From contig JAUSCK010000278.1 in NCBI GenBank assembly GCA_030651035.1, forward strand, positions 1-33,503: 33,503 nt of DNA. The letters run 5' to 3'. Positions 12,001 to 17,899 of this stretch are shown here, piece by piece. The stretch is from Elusimicrobiota bacterium. GTDB taxonomy: Bacteria; Elusimicrobiota; Elusimicrobia; Elusimicrobiales; UBA9959. The notes beneath the pieces were generated by a model. The model did not search any database. It was not told the DNA's origin and saw nothing but the letters and a program-made list of their open reading frames with translations. The first letter of the stretch is position 1. Every line of letters starts with the position of its first letter. The position numbers and the translations under genes are program-made.

Positions 12001-15000
12001 CCCGACAGTATCACCTATTCAGCAGAAGGGTTGAATATCTCAACCACTACCCGCGCTACGGACCTGGCGGGTAATTTCACTGATGCTGCTATTCAGGGAA
12101 TCAATATAGACAAAACAGCGCCCGTCAGCGCGTCCGCACTTGCCGGAATCTACCGCAACGGCTGGTACTCGTCAATTGTAAGCGTGACCCTAACCTCCAC
12201 CGATTCACTGTCCGGGGTGAAGGAAACCTATTACTCACTAGACGGCGGGCAATATGTGCTTTACGAGTATGTGCCGGTAGTAAGCGCCGATGGCGCGCAC
12301 GAAGTGCTGTACTACTCAACTGACAAAGCCGGAAATATCGAAACCGCTGGCAAGGTTGACTTCAAAATAGACACCGGCGTTCCTACCGTAAGCTACACGC
12401 TGAATCCGCCGGCAAATGCGGCAGGGTGGAACAGCGGAGCGGTTTCTGTGGTATTTGCCGGCACGGACGCTGTTTCCGGCATAGAAGAATGCTCTTCCGG
12501 CAATACATCCGCCGAGGGTGCGGAGCAGCAAATAGCCGGCTGGTGCCGTGACTCGGCGGGTAATGTTGGTTATGCCACAGCTACAGTCAGCGTAGATCTG
12601 ACGACCCCTGTGGTATCCGCCTCACAAGCCCCCGCGCAAGACGCCTACGGTTGGAACAACGGCGCGGTTTCTGTTGTATTCACCGGCACAGATACTGTTT
12701 CCGGCATAGCGTACTGTACGCCTGGCAGATTTATTAATGTTGAAGGATCAAGCCAAGCCGTAACAGGCTACTGTGCGGACTACGCCGGGTTGTCATCAAC
12801 CGCGATGTATACCATCAGCATAGACACCACCGCGCCGCTGCTTACATCTTCAAGGACGCAATCGAACGCCGATGGCTGGAACAACGGCGATGTGTTGCTT
12901 AACTTCACCTGCACAGACAGCCTGTCGGGCGTCGGTAGTTGCCCCGCCGGCATCACTTGTTCAGCGGAAGGTTTGAACATCTCCACAACAGTCCGAGCCA
13001 CGGACCTGGCGGGCAATTTCGCCGAAGCGGCTGTTCAAGGAATAAACATAGACAAGACAGCGCCCATAAGCGCCTCCGCGCTCGCCGGTACTTTGCGTAA
13101 CGGCTGGTATTCATCGGCTGTAAGTTTGACTTTAACTTCCACAGATACACTTTCCGGCGTGGCCAAAACGTTCTACTCGCTGGACGGCGGCGCTTTTGCC
13201 GAGTACCAAACACCCATAAGCGTTAACACGGAAGATCTGCACACCGTGCGGTATTATGCGCGGGACAAAGCCGGTAATACTGAGGCCGAGCAGACTCTGG
13301 AGTTCAATATAGACGTCACCGTGCCGGTAGTTTCTTATACCGTTAACCCACCGGCTAATTCCAAAGGCTGGAATAATTCATCGACGGAGATTGTGTTTAG
13401 CGCCACCGACACATTCTCCGGAGTTGATTTCTGTGCGCCCGGCCAGATTGTGGCTGTAGAGGGGGGAAGCCAGAAAGTAGTCGGCTCCTGCACAGACAGG
13501 GCTGGGAATATCGCGTATTCCACGGCTACTATAAATACAGACTTTACTAAGCCGGTAACACTGGCGTCCCAGGTTCCGGTTCCCAATAGCAATGGCTGGA
13601 ATAAAGAACCCGTAACCGTGAGCTTTGCCGGGATCGACGCGCTTTCCGGCACGGCGTACTGCACACCTGAGAAGCTGATATCAGCGGAAGCGGCGGAGCA
13701 GGGAGTCACCGGCTATTGCACGGATTACGCCGGGAACTCAAGCACCGCCACACTGACCCTGAATATAGACCGAAGTGTGCCGACTATAACGATATCCTCG
13801 CCCGTAGCAGGGCAGACATTCATAGCTACGCGCGGTGTAATTCCTGTGCTGTTCGCCGTAAAAGACAACCTGGATCCCGCACCGGCCTTTGAGGCTTTCC
13901 TGACGCAAGTCGAAGATAAAGGAAGCCCGCGCGGGAATAGGCCTTCAATTATAGCGGTCATAAACGGCCAGTCCATAGAGCCGCTGGATATAGACGACGG
14001 AATATGGCAACTGGCCATCAGTGCCACTGATTTTGCAGATAATATAAACTCGCTGTCCGGCGGGGTCTTTGAGGTGGTGCATGATGTGCTCGCGCCGAGG
14101 ACTGTGCAGGCAGTGGCTGGCGGCGAGTGGCTGGCGGCTGACGAAACAACCTATATCAAGAACGACACGGCGCTGGAACTTGTCAGCAGGGACAATCTGA
14201 TACTGGCGGAGGACGGGATAGGATTAGGCGTTAAAAATCAGACTGTCAGGCTGAAGTCTGACGGCTTAATAGTGAAGGAATTGACATTTGCGAATCCGGA
14301 GCCGAAGCAGGGAGCGAGCTTTACATCTACCTTTACCGTCTCAACCTTGGGCCTGGCGGACGGACTTTATAGTCTCGCGTATCGCGCCGAGGATGTGTTG
14401 GGGAACATAGAGGCGGAAAAGGCGCTTACGATAGGGCTGGACAACACCGCCCCGGAGACCGCCGCCGAACTTGCCGGGACGCCCGGCGAAAACGGCTGGC
14501 ATGTTTCTGCCGTGACCATCAACCTTGCCGCTAACGATGCACTTTCCGGAGTGGCGGGGATATCTTATCAGGTTGAATCCAACGGGCAGAAGTCGGAAAT
14601 CAAAAACTACATAGAACCTGTTGTAGTCAGTGCAGAAGGCTTATATAAGGTTTATTTCTCCGCCAAGGACAAGTTGGGGAACACTGAAGCCGAAAAGACC
14701 GTAGCGTTTAAGATAGACCTTACCAACCCGCTTATAAGCGTGGAAAGGTCCCCGCTTGCCAATGAGTATGGCTGGAATAACACGGCTGTGACGGCGGGTT
14801 ATATCTGTACCGACGGACTCTCCGGCGTGAAGTCATGTCCGCCCGCAGCGACCCTTGCGGGGGAAGGTTTAAGCCAAAGCGTTTCCGGCGAAGCTTTGGA
14901 TTATGCCGGCAACAGGGCAGGTGCTTCCGTAAGCGGCGTAAATATAGATAAAACTGCGCCCATATCGACTTATAGACCGGAGGGGATGGTTTATATTTCT

Positions 15001-16890
15001 GAAATCGGAAAAACCTACATAAATCTGGCGGCGAATATATACTTAAGCGCCACTGACCCCATTTCAGGCGGCGCAGCAAGCGGTATTAACGCCGTGGAAT
15101 ATTACATCGATTCCGCGCCGTTCATGGTTTACACCTCGTCGTTCAGCCTCACCGAGGGGATCCGCACAGTCTATTACCGCTCGCGGGACAAAGCCGGGAA
15201 TATCGAGACCGCTAAATCCGCTGAGGTCAACGTGGATGGAACAAGTCCTGTTACGGCATTTAATATCTCCGCCTTGCTCTATATCGCGGACGGGATGCGC
15301 TATATAACACCGGCAAGTATTCTATCCTTCGCAGCCGCCGACCCGTTAACCAATGATACGGCTTCCGGCGTGATGCTTACAAAATACAGGATAGATGGCG
15401 GCAACTGGCAGGTGTATGTGGATAGTTTCAGCATAGCTGCGGAAGGATTGCATACCGTGGAGTATTATTCCCTAGACCGGGTACAAAACACCGAGACAAT
15501 GAAGACCGCAAAGCTGGCCGTGGATAATACGCCGCCGGCCACGGCCATAAGCTTCGGCGAACCCAAAGCGGAGACCTTCGGCCTGCCGATAATAACACCC
15601 GCAACCAAAATAACCTTATCTGCCGTTGACACTGTAATTAATGAGGCCGCGTCCGGGCTTAACAGTATTTTCTACGAAATCAAGAACGTCCCGACCGGCG
15701 CCCTTACGCCTGTAACAGCTTATCTTTCCCCATTCAGCATACCTGAGTCGGGCACCTTCATAATAAGGTTCTGGTCGAAAGATAACGCGGGCAACATTGA
15801 AGCGGTCAAAGAAAAAATGGCGGCAGTGACAACCTGGCGGGAAGATGGCCTTGCGGCGGTCTCCGGCCTTGAGATGTCCGGCACGGCGGATATTGCAGGC
15901 GCTGTAAGATCCAACGCCGTTATAAGCCTTGGCGGCAATGCCAGGATACTCGGCGACGTTACGGCCAGCACTATAACCCTGTCAGGCAAAGCCCAGATAA
16001 CCGGCCGGCAGGTCAGCGGGGCGGCGCCGGTAAATCCCGCGCCCATAAATCTGGCCGGCATAATTCAAAGTGCCGTGGCCGTGAATAACAATATCCTTGT
16101 GTCCTCCAGCCTTGTGAACGGCAAGCTGGTACTCGGCTCAAAGGCGAGTATAGTTCTTTCTACCGGGACCTATTACTTTAAAGGCATGGAACTTTCAGGC
16201 GGCTCCAGTATTATGATCGCCGGTAAGGTGGATATATTAGTGGAAGGCGGGATATCGATAAATGGCGGCAGTTCATTGAACGCTTCGGGCGCAGCCTCCC
16301 TGCTTTCTATAATAATAAGCACGTCTTCCGAGCTGAAATTCAATGGCGGGGCCGCTCTTGCGGCCTGCATATACGCCCCGTATTCGGCTATGAAGTTGTC
16401 CGGCAATGCCCTGCTGGGCGGGCATTATTTTGTGAAGACCGCCGCCGTGAGCGGCACGGGCAATATCCTCCAATCCGGTGAGGTTTTGCCTGTGGCCTCA
16501 GCGCCGACGGGCGGCGGTATAAAGACCAAGGCAGCTGCTATGTCTGCAGGGGGCTTCGGCGTCCTTCCCGGGCCAGATCCTGCGTTCAGGCTGGGTGAGG
16601 TTTACGTGTATCCGAACCCCGCCAAGGGCAGTGAAGTTCCTGTATTCCATATAGAGACCGGCATAGCCGACAGCGTGAAGATAACTATTTACACCGTAAG
16701 CGGCCGGGCGGCGCACGAGTACACGCTTACAGGGCTTCCCGCAGAACTGGATGATGGCAACGGTTTAAGCTATGCCTATGAATACACCTGGCGAGGCCAT
16801 ATTCCGAGCGGGGTTTACCTTTACTACATAGAGGCGCAGAAGGCCGGGCAAAAATTGAAGAAAACCGGAAAATTCGCGGTGGTAAGGTAG
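1..16890 (+). CDS. Giant secreted multidomain repeat protein (OmpL47-like/FG-GAP), 5' partial, with T9SS-like C-terminal domain
   Basis: The frame is open from the first base, so the N-terminus and signal peptide lie outside the window; 5629 residues are visible. Order, approximate residues: two Ig/OmpL47-like repeats (1-215); an NHL-like propeller (220-498); an Ig-like domain (500-592); seven FG-GAP/VCBS motifs of DxDxDG type (620-970); a fibronectin III-like domain (973-1080); a beta-rich linker (1085-1215); about 50 Ig-like repeats, mostly starting near D-x-T-x-P (1215-5275); a short-strand beta-helix-like region (5285-5490); and a C-terminal domain (about 5534-5629) with YPNP, SGVYLY and a final KFAVVR, as in T9SS type A sorting domains. 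Repeats are of two sorts: A (about 87-95 aa, WYSS, YYSLD, DKAGN) and 'GWNN' modules (about 76 aa) with paired cysteines. Likely an exported fibre or adhesin; ligand unknown. It is followed 8 nt later by a PorV-like gene. Confidence 0.9.
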   Translation: MELRVDGTPPVSALEINGGMIAAGATVYAATTDVITLVAMDTVSNGVMSGLTTTYFLVDITSDECSYMDWSGGINGMGSCENRFYGGPFSLPAGEHVIYYFSQDNAGNIEPLKTVYLVVAAIDTAPPTVTASINNQILSDNAAVIMMSTDTITLTAIDEGSGLLGIYYTVDAALSTGTATTYTAPFTLSAGTHTVYYSAMDNAGNVAAVKSVFATVAAKKYENPAQWPYFEFLRKFGSWNGAFLGGTSINFDKDANMLTFSGAAVQKYTADGEYLGAFGAGQLYSPKSMAACPSGDTWIVDYDYTRGLFKLKKFGFNGALLNDMDLSNQSALAYTIPVFVTCDKSNLLYILGFEGAWTGVIFKLNASGIFLNRLPVSFPSGNTGLIADAQGNLYTRNSNLSKAYKYSPEGQLLFEWATNPGASGNLAADDFGNIYLNNSQKHMLEVYASTGGTIASFGSLPAGYTQEPLTPTGVHAVHPVTGRVFVADSGKIKVYGLDHTPPSAPVILSPINIGTVYTQSPLILGRAESGAVLQIYENLNLTGAINTDEGGLINAKSPLLTYGSHLLNFKASDLAGNLSAFSPAIHFSVNSANQVAFSTSIPGPVYPQVPWTIQDTSVTVVGDFDRDGKADVVGFSRGGWYSFYAGNNDGTFRNVYNTIIPLTNGAYADGDDAVAADFNKDGKLDVAASIHNPVYPLDDELLVLLYGNGDGTFQMPVTIDHLIPYAGISKGDFNKDGYTDIASVSGNAIKVYLGDPASLFISISTPIPAELPAGRGGGIVMADIDGDGKTDILFRNAVLFGNGSAGFDSRVILSYDYDYDSFVNVGKALVSDLNQDGHKDIILVGPAVVSVFVNMGNRIFEKVQQIPSGGTLFYSGGVADFNGDGVVDIAVSPYNLQNVFVMAGYGDGTFAAPMALPTYGYARYGNTCGTMALEDLNGDGKTDILQSSSRLGLTGSDDIHTFFSFLNKTSVPDTIPPSAVSIYVENTADGVVAVSWVAPGDDGNTSVAKSYELRYKNEPILNDTAFNSAQRVLNLTTPRQPGDTERFIIYDLSGGTTYYFALKTYDDAGNASALSNSPMIFTRYIVKTTNTIAGNPEISMVSAVQPYITQVSTVSGLGAVAIGSAAVQSLAMASNMYEIGPEGVYEPPAILTFYYSTAALAGVGLIEADAAVYEYFTGTGWVKLNGQVLDTLNHKITVPITRIASLFGIFGVVTDKAAPVSELFVAGSSWTIPGAGLFINTRSSVSLNAFDPIVYGTSSGVAFTEFRIDAGTATPFTLYASPFMLSTGAHKVEFRSRDKAGNIEAVKTAKVTVDGSAPSAWYTISGSSFAAGGVIYAASGSTITLISSDTAAGVKALFYTVNGSTRSALSGMAEISLSSAGAYNIGYHAEDNVNNIGAENVVSIYVDTIAPVSTLSLSGDQGRGGWYVSAVDAAISARDDNSGIWDTFYSLDGSSFTSYVSSFSVLSEGKHDIKAYSSDNVANIESVQLLAFGVDISTPVVGYSYLPAANGDGWNNTAVDVVFTATDAVSGIEYCSSSFTIINEGIGIPISGYCADYAGWTSTASFSVNIDTTAPLSNAEIAAEYGLNGWLLSPAGITLISTDNLSGLGGLYYSVDGSSFALYSSSFAVSGEGAHILKYYSVDTAGNKGTERELAFKLDINAPIVEAVFNPAANNYGWNNMAVTAVFSGTDTASGLAYCESEKVVDIEGSSQTVTGYCADYAGWTSTAALVVNIDTTAPNLSYAADPAPNEAGWNNSDVAVKFACADGLSGVKSCPADIRFADEGLNISTVATAYDYAGNLENISATGINIDRTAPVSTAAISGAYKNSWYSSTVTVVLASTDTLSGVGRIMYRLEGAGGSGVERAYVEPVIVGANGLFKLYYYAEDIAGNKEAEKTIEFKIDASAPSVEYTLVPAPSGGWNNTAVQVVFSGTDTLTGIDVCSSETVAVEGAMQKIVGWCRDLAGNMGYSTASVNLDLTKPVVSANSTPGPNESGWNNGPIEVAFVGTDTLSGLAYCEPEKTISIEGSSQAANGYCLDNAGNSSTSTIIVNIDIASPGISAARLPLANAYGWANQDVKVSYTCTDGLSGVATCPDERLFSSEGADISTTAAAFDYAGNIRSVDVSGISIDKTLPVTRAELSGVAENAWYNTAVTLTLISTDALSGVDKVLYRVEGSGYSGAEQAYAEPVVFDGAGVFEVHYQTIDRAGNAETEKSLTFKIDRGLPQISYTLAPPSNEKGWNNTDVTVSFECSDGLSGIAGCPGFITYSMEGIDISTSVRAWDLAGNYQDSTVGGIKIDKTPPVSSAAFSGVYNNGYYGGAVAVTITSTDALSGVAGTFYSLDGGELAEYQGPVWVSVEGSHLVRYYAQDKAGNIEAGRTVTFNIDVTAPIVFYAIIPPANFNGWNNSAAEVVFTATDTFSGVASCTPGQIVSIEGSPQLVAGSCADLAGNVAYSTAIVNIDLSVPEVSAVKTPVANADGWNNTDVAVSFECSDGLAGVASCPGVVTYSEAGVNISTSVRAWDLAGNYQTIAVSGINIDKTPAISTAALSGHYRNGWYSSAVGIVLGSTDALSGVEQTYYSLDGAAYAGYSQPLSVSGEGAHELRYYAVDKAGNMETSGKVEFKIDTQVPVVDYAFTPMMNAAGWNNSVVSVVFSGTDAVSGVEECSSGNISAEGAGQKITGWCRDIAGNIAYATVTVNVDITAPIVSASQTPARNADGWNNTPVLVAFTGTDSVSGMSYCTPAALITSEGSSRAITGYCADYAGWTSTAALVVNIDTTAPNLSYMATPAPNEAGWNNSEVAVKFACADSLSGVKFCPADIRFADEGTDISTAAAGDDNAGNSENISVAGINLDRTAPVSTAAVSGVYKNGWYSSTATVILVSTDALSGVKRILYRLEWAGENGEERLYSEPLTISVDGITRLYYYSEDRAGNREAEKTIEFKIDASAPLVDYALIPAPDSGGWNNTAVQVVFTGTDTLSGIDKCSSETVAVEGVTQKAAGWCRDVAGNIGYSTAIVNLDLTKPAVSASQLPSPNESGWNNGPVEVAFTGSDTLSGLAYCEPARIISVEGSSQTVSGYCLDYSGLSSTVTYIISIDTTAPLLGYFKTPANADGWNNTDVAIGFECSDGLSGIAGCPGSITYSAEGIDISTSVRAWDLAGNYQGSAVSGINIDKTPPVSASALAGTFRNGWYSSAVSVTLTSTDTLSGVKETYYSMNAGQYALYTQALVVSADGSHEVRYYSIDKAGNIETVAKVGFKIDTGAPGVGYALTPSANAAGWNNSAVSVVFSGTDAGSGIEKCSSGNTSAEGRDQQIVGWCRDLAGNISYATATVSVDLTAPGITHTRTAANADGWNNGDVAVNFTCTDSLSGIGSCPASITYSAEGLNISTTTRAIDLAGNFADEAVQGINIDKTNPISASALAGTLQNDWYSSAVTVTLSATDVLSGVKETYYSLDSGQYTLYMQALVVSADGAHEVKYYSVDKAGNAETAAKVDFKIDTGAPAVGYTLNPPANAAGWNNSVVSVAFSGTDAGSGVEECTSGNVTGDGAGQKLAGWCRDLAGNVTYATATVSVDLTLPAVSASQTPAQNANGWNNGSVEVSFAGTDAMSNIAYCEPAKTISTEGASQTVSGYCVDYAGLSSTVSYTASIDVTVPVITHTRTPANADGWNNSDVEVTFTCTDGLSGIGNCPAGITYSAEGLNISTITRAIDLADNFADAAVQRINIDKTAPISTSLLAGTYRNGWYSSIVSVTLTSTDSLSSVKETYYSLDSGQYTLYTQPLVVSAAGAHEVRYYSIDKAGNIETVAKIDFKIDTGTPTVVYTLNPPANALGWNSTTISVIFAGTDSGSGVEECSSGNTSSEGAGQKIAGWCRDLAGNVTYATATVSVDLTTPAVSASQVPAQNAYGWNSGAVEVSFAGTDVLSGIAYCEPAKTISTEGSSQTVSGYCVDYAGLSSTVSYTASIDITVPVITHTRTPANADGWNNSDVAVNFTCTDSLSGIRSCPDSITYSAEGLNISTTTRATDLAGNFTDAAIQGINIDKTAPVSASALAGIYRNGWYSSIVSVTLTSTDSLSGVKETYYSLDGGQYVLYEYVPVVSADGAHEVLYYSTDKAGNIETAGKVDFKIDTGVPTVSYTLNPPANAAGWNSGAVSVVFAGTDAVSGIEECSSGNTSAEGAEQQIAGWCRDSAGNVGYATATVSVDLTTPVVSASQAPAQDAYGWNNGAVSVVFTGTDTVSGIAYCTPGRFINVEGSSQAVTGYCADYAGLSSTAMYTISIDTTAPLLTSSRTQSNADGWNNGDVLLNFTCTDSLSGVGSCPAGITCSAEGLNISTTVRATDLAGNFAEAAVQGINIDKTAPISASALAGTLRNGWYSSAVSLTLTSTDTLSGVAKTFYSLDGGAFAEYQTPISVNTEDLHTVRYYARDKAGNTEAEQTLEFNIDVTVPVVSYTVNPPANSKGWNNSSTEIVFSATDTFSGVDFCAPGQIVAVEGGSQKVVGSCTDRAGNIAYSTATINTDFTKPVTLASQVPVPNSNGWNKEPVTVSFAGIDALSGTAYCTPEKLISAEAAEQGVTGYCTDYAGNSSTATLTLNIDRSVPTITISSPVAGQTFIATRGVIPVLFAVKDNLDPAPAFEAFLTQVEDKGSPRGNRPSIIAVINGQSIEPLDIDDGIWQLAISATDFADNINSLSGGVFEVVHDVLAPRTVQAVAGGEWLAADETTYIKNDTALELVSRDNLILAEDGIGLGVKNQTVRLKSDGLIVKELTFANPEPKQGASFTSTFTVSTLGLADGLYSLAYRAEDVLGNIEAEKALTIGLDNTAPETAAELAGTPGENGWHVSAVTINLAANDALSGVAGISYQVESNGQKSEIKNYIEPVVVSAEGLYKVYFSAKDKLGNTEAEKTVAFKIDLTNPLISVERSPLANEYGWNNTAVTAGYICTDGLSGVKSCPPAATLAGEGLSQSVSGEALDYAGNRAGASVSGVNIDKTAPISTYRPEGMVYISEIGKTYINLAANIYLSATDPISGGAASGINAVEYYIDSAPFMVYTSSFSLTEGIRTVYYRSRDKAGNIETAKSAEVNVDGTSPVTAFNISALLYIADGMRYITPASILSFAAADPLTNDTASGVMLTKYRIDGGNWQVYVDSFSIAAEGLHTVEYYSLDRVQNTETMKTAKLAVDNTPPATAISFGEPKAETFGLPIITPATKITLSAVDTVINEAASGLNSIFYEIKNVPTGALTPVTAYLSPFSIPESGTFIIRFWSKDNAGNIEAVKEKMAAVTTWREDGLAAVSGLEMSGTADIAGAVRSNAVISLGGNARILGDVTASTITLSGKAQITGRQVSGAAPVNPAPINLAGIIQSAVAVNNNILVSSSLVNGKLVLGSKASIVLSTGTYYFKGMELSGGSSIMIAGKVDILVEGGISINGGSSLNASGAASLLSIIISTSSELKFNGGAALAACIYAPYSAMKLSGNALLGGHYFVKTAAVSGTGNILQSGEVLPVASAPTGGGIKTKAAAMSAGGFGVLPGPDPAFRLGEVYVYPNPAKGSEVPVFHIETGIADSVKITIYTVSGRAAHEYTLTGLPAELDDGNGLSYAYEYTWRGHIPSGVYLYYIEAQKAGQKLKKTGKFAVVR
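655..1494 (+). other. NHL-like beta-propeller segment of the giant protein
   Basis: Residues about 219-498 have no D-x-T-x-P Ig repeats. They show loosely repeated blades with F-G, Y-x-x-G/D-G and D-A-x-G-N-L-Y patterns (for example IADAQGNLYTRN, DDFGNIYLNN, GRVFVADSGKIKVYG), as in NHL or six-bladed propellers. The DNA is visibly AT-richer than the repeats: line 1021-1080 is 23/60 G+C by count, against 38/60 for 10681-10740. The fold call is by motif resemblance only. Confidence 0.6.
1852..2910 (+). other. Seven FG-GAP/VCBS calcium-binding blades (integrin-like propeller)
   Basis: Seven motifs of the form D-[FIL]-[DN]-x-D-G-x-x-D-[IV] occur at roughly even spacing: DFDRDGKADV, DFNKDGKLDV, DFNKDGYTDI, DIDGDGKTDI, DLNQDGHKDI, DFNGDGVVDI and DLNGDGKTDI, starting near bases 1867, 2029, 2200, 2347, 2497, 2638 and 2809. 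Seven is the blade number of an integrin-type propeller, and the acidic loops are classic Ca2+ sites. 'YGNGDGTFQ' and 'GYGDGTFAAP' FG-GAP turns lie between them. Like the preceding NHL block, the DNA is AT-richer than the repeat array. Confidence 0.85.
10225..11166 (+). repeat. ABCD super-repeat copy 1 (942 nt, 314 aa)
   Basis: It starts at the GAC of DKTNP and ends just before the same codon of the next copy. It contains one A, one B, one C and one D module, and is exactly 942 nt, as are the next two copies. Long stretches are near-identical at DNA level to copy 2, including the GWCRDLAGNVTYATATVSVDL segment (10651 and 11599 regions), which points to recent segmental duplication. Confidence 0.9.
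11167..12108 (+). repeat. ABCD super-repeat copy 2 (942 nt, 314 aa)
   Basis: The second exact 942-nt unit, with modules A at 11167, B at 11428, C at 11653 and D at 11881. The internal module offsets (261, 225 and 228 nt) match those of copies 1 and 3, so no indels separate the three units at these boundaries. Confidence 0.9.
12109..13050 (+). repeat. ABCD super-repeat copy 3 (942 nt, 314 aa)
   Basis: The third exact 942-nt unit. It is more diverged than copies 1 and 2: the C module here has YCTPGR rather than YCEPAK, and the D module has an additional, unpaired cysteine (AGITCSAEG, where the others have a tyrosine). Confidence 0.85.
15841..16500 (+). other. Short-strand beta-helix-like segment before the sorting domain
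   Basis: Residues about 5281-5500 leave the Ig pattern and become a run of short hydrophobic/Gly/Ser strands (SGTADIAGAV, SLGGNARILGDV, ITLSGKAQITG, VLSTGTYYFKGMELSGGSS, DILVEGGISINGGSS). This resembles bactofilin-like or right-handed beta-helix proteins and some adhesin anchor regions. It sits between the last Ig module and the C-terminal domain, where a rigid stalk would fit. The assignment is by pattern only. Confidence 0.5.
16591..16887 (+). other. T9SS type A-like C-terminal sorting domain
   Basis: The last ~100 residues contain VYVYPNPAKG, VKITIYTVSGR, a W-x-G turn, SGVYLYYIEA, and the terminal Lys/Arg-rich KTGKFAVVR. This matches the pattern of type IX secretion C-terminal domains (YPNP, GVYxY, GKxxVxR) and of the related FlgD-Ig-like fold. 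The adjacent PorV-like gene supports a role in outer-membrane translocation. No other T9SS component is in the window. Confidence 0.75.
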
Positions 16891-16898
16891 GAGGGATT

Positions 16899-17873
16899 AT
16901 GAAACATAAAACTGACCCTCATGACATGCTGAACCGTATTGTTTATCTGCTTGCAAGACCATGGGTTTTGGGCGCGGCGCTTGTGTTTGTTTTTACGCCT
17001 TCGGTAAAGATAAGCGAGGCGCTGGAAAGCGGCGCTGAGTTCCTGCGTATAGACACGGATGCCCGCGCTGGGGCCATGTCTTCGGCCGGGGCCGCTTCAG
17101 CAATGGGCATAAGCGCCATAACCTATAATCCTGCGGGGCTTGCCTCTCTAAAACACGGCGAGGCCGCTTTAAGCCACAGCGCTTTGTACCTTGGCACGGC
17201 GCACGACTTTGCAGGGGCGGGCTTTGCCCTGCCCGGCTCGGCCGGGTGGAAAATGGGTTTAAGTTTCGCAAGGCTATCAAGCGGCAGCATGGAAGGCCGC
17301 GCGGCCTCAAGGTCCAGAACCGGCGGCTATTCTGCCTATGACCAGGCTGCGAGCCTCGCTTTAGCCAGGCAATACGGCATGTATAGTGTTGGCGGGGCCG
17401 TAAAATACATAGAAAGTTCTATAGCGGGGGTTAAAGGAACCGGCTACGCCGTGGATATGGGGGTACAACGCGGTTTAAAGGGGCTCCCGGTATCTGTGGG
17501 TGTTGCGGTACAGAACCTTGGCCCCGGCATTAAATATATTTCACAGCGGGATCAATTGCCTTTAAGTGTAAGCGCCGGTATAATGTATATGCCGGTGGCG
17601 GGGTTTATGTTGAATTTTGACGCCAGGCGTTATGTGTATGATAAACACACAACCTACAGTCTGGGTACCGAGTACGCCCTGTTCGGCGGGCCGGGAAGCA
17701 TGTCGGGCCTGAGCCTGCGCGGAGGCGTAAATGGCGGGGCGGGCCAGAGCGCGGCGGGGGCGTTCAGCGCGGGCGCGGGAATAAAATTAATGAACGCTGA
17801 TCTGGACTATGCCATGTCGCCGGAAGGTACTCTGGGCAGCACCCAGCGGATAACACTGAAGAAAAAGTTTTAA
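16899..17873 (+). CDS. PorV/PorQ (UPF0164)-family outer-membrane beta-barrel protein
   Basis: 324 aa with an N-terminal hydrophobic segment (about 20-35) as a possible signal sequence, then the family signature: AGAEFLRI-like start, DARAGAMSSAGAASAMG and ITYNPAGLA (residues about 45-85), followed by alternating amphipathic strands typical of a FadL-like barrel (SLALARQYGMYSVGGAVKYI, LPVSVGVAVQNLGPG, SLRGGVNGG) and a C-terminal ITLKKKF ending in Phe. PorV proteins bind T9SS C-terminal domains at the outer membrane. An AGGAGG Shine-Dalgarno overlaps the giant gene's TAG stop (16889-16894), so translation is probably coupled to it. The family is clear; the role as acceptor of the giant protein is inferred from adjacency. 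Confidence 0.88.
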   Translation: MKHKTDPHDMLNRIVYLLARPWVLGAALVFVFTPSVKISEALESGAEFLRIDTDARAGAMSSAGAASAMGISAITYNPAGLASLKHGEAALSHSALYLGTAHDFAGAGFALPGSAGWKMGLSFARLSSGSMEGRAASRSRTGGYSAYDQAASLALARQYGMYSVGGAVKYIESSIAGVKGTGYAVDMGVQRGLKGLPVSVGVAVQNLGPGIKYISQRDQLPLSVSAGIMYMPVAGFMLNFDARRYVYDKHTTYSLGTEYALFGGPGSMSGLSLRGGVNGGAGQSAAGAFSAGAGIKLMNADLDYAMSPEGTLGSTQRITLKKKF

Positions 17874-17899
17874 CATCTTACTTTTAAAGGATTTGCAAA

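Larger units (their letters stand above)
4486..13767 (+). repeat. Tandem array of A/B/C/D Ig-like modules
   Basis: Module starts (the D of D-x-T-x-P) can be read at about 4486, 4708, 4975, 5203, 5434, 5707, 5932, 6160, 6388, 6658, 6892, 7153, 7381, 7612, 7873, 8098, 8326, 8557, 8830, 9055, 9283, 9511, 9772, 9998, 10225, 10486, 10711, 10939, 11167 and onward to 13540. A modules (about 87-91 aa) lack cysteine. B modules carry CSSG...GWCRD, C modules YCEPAK...GYCxDYAG, and D modules FxCTDxLSGxxxCP. Between 5434 and 13767 the order reads ABCD, AD, ABD, ABCD, ABCD, ABD, ABCD, ABCD, ABCD, ABC. Order is never violated, only B and/or C are missing in places. One further D-like module lies at about 14716. 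Confidence 0.9.

Noticed and set aside
4486-13767. CRISPR or non-coding satellite interpretation of the repeats
   Set aside because: Repeat units are multiples of three, carry an open frame and conserved protein motifs, and have no unique spacers.
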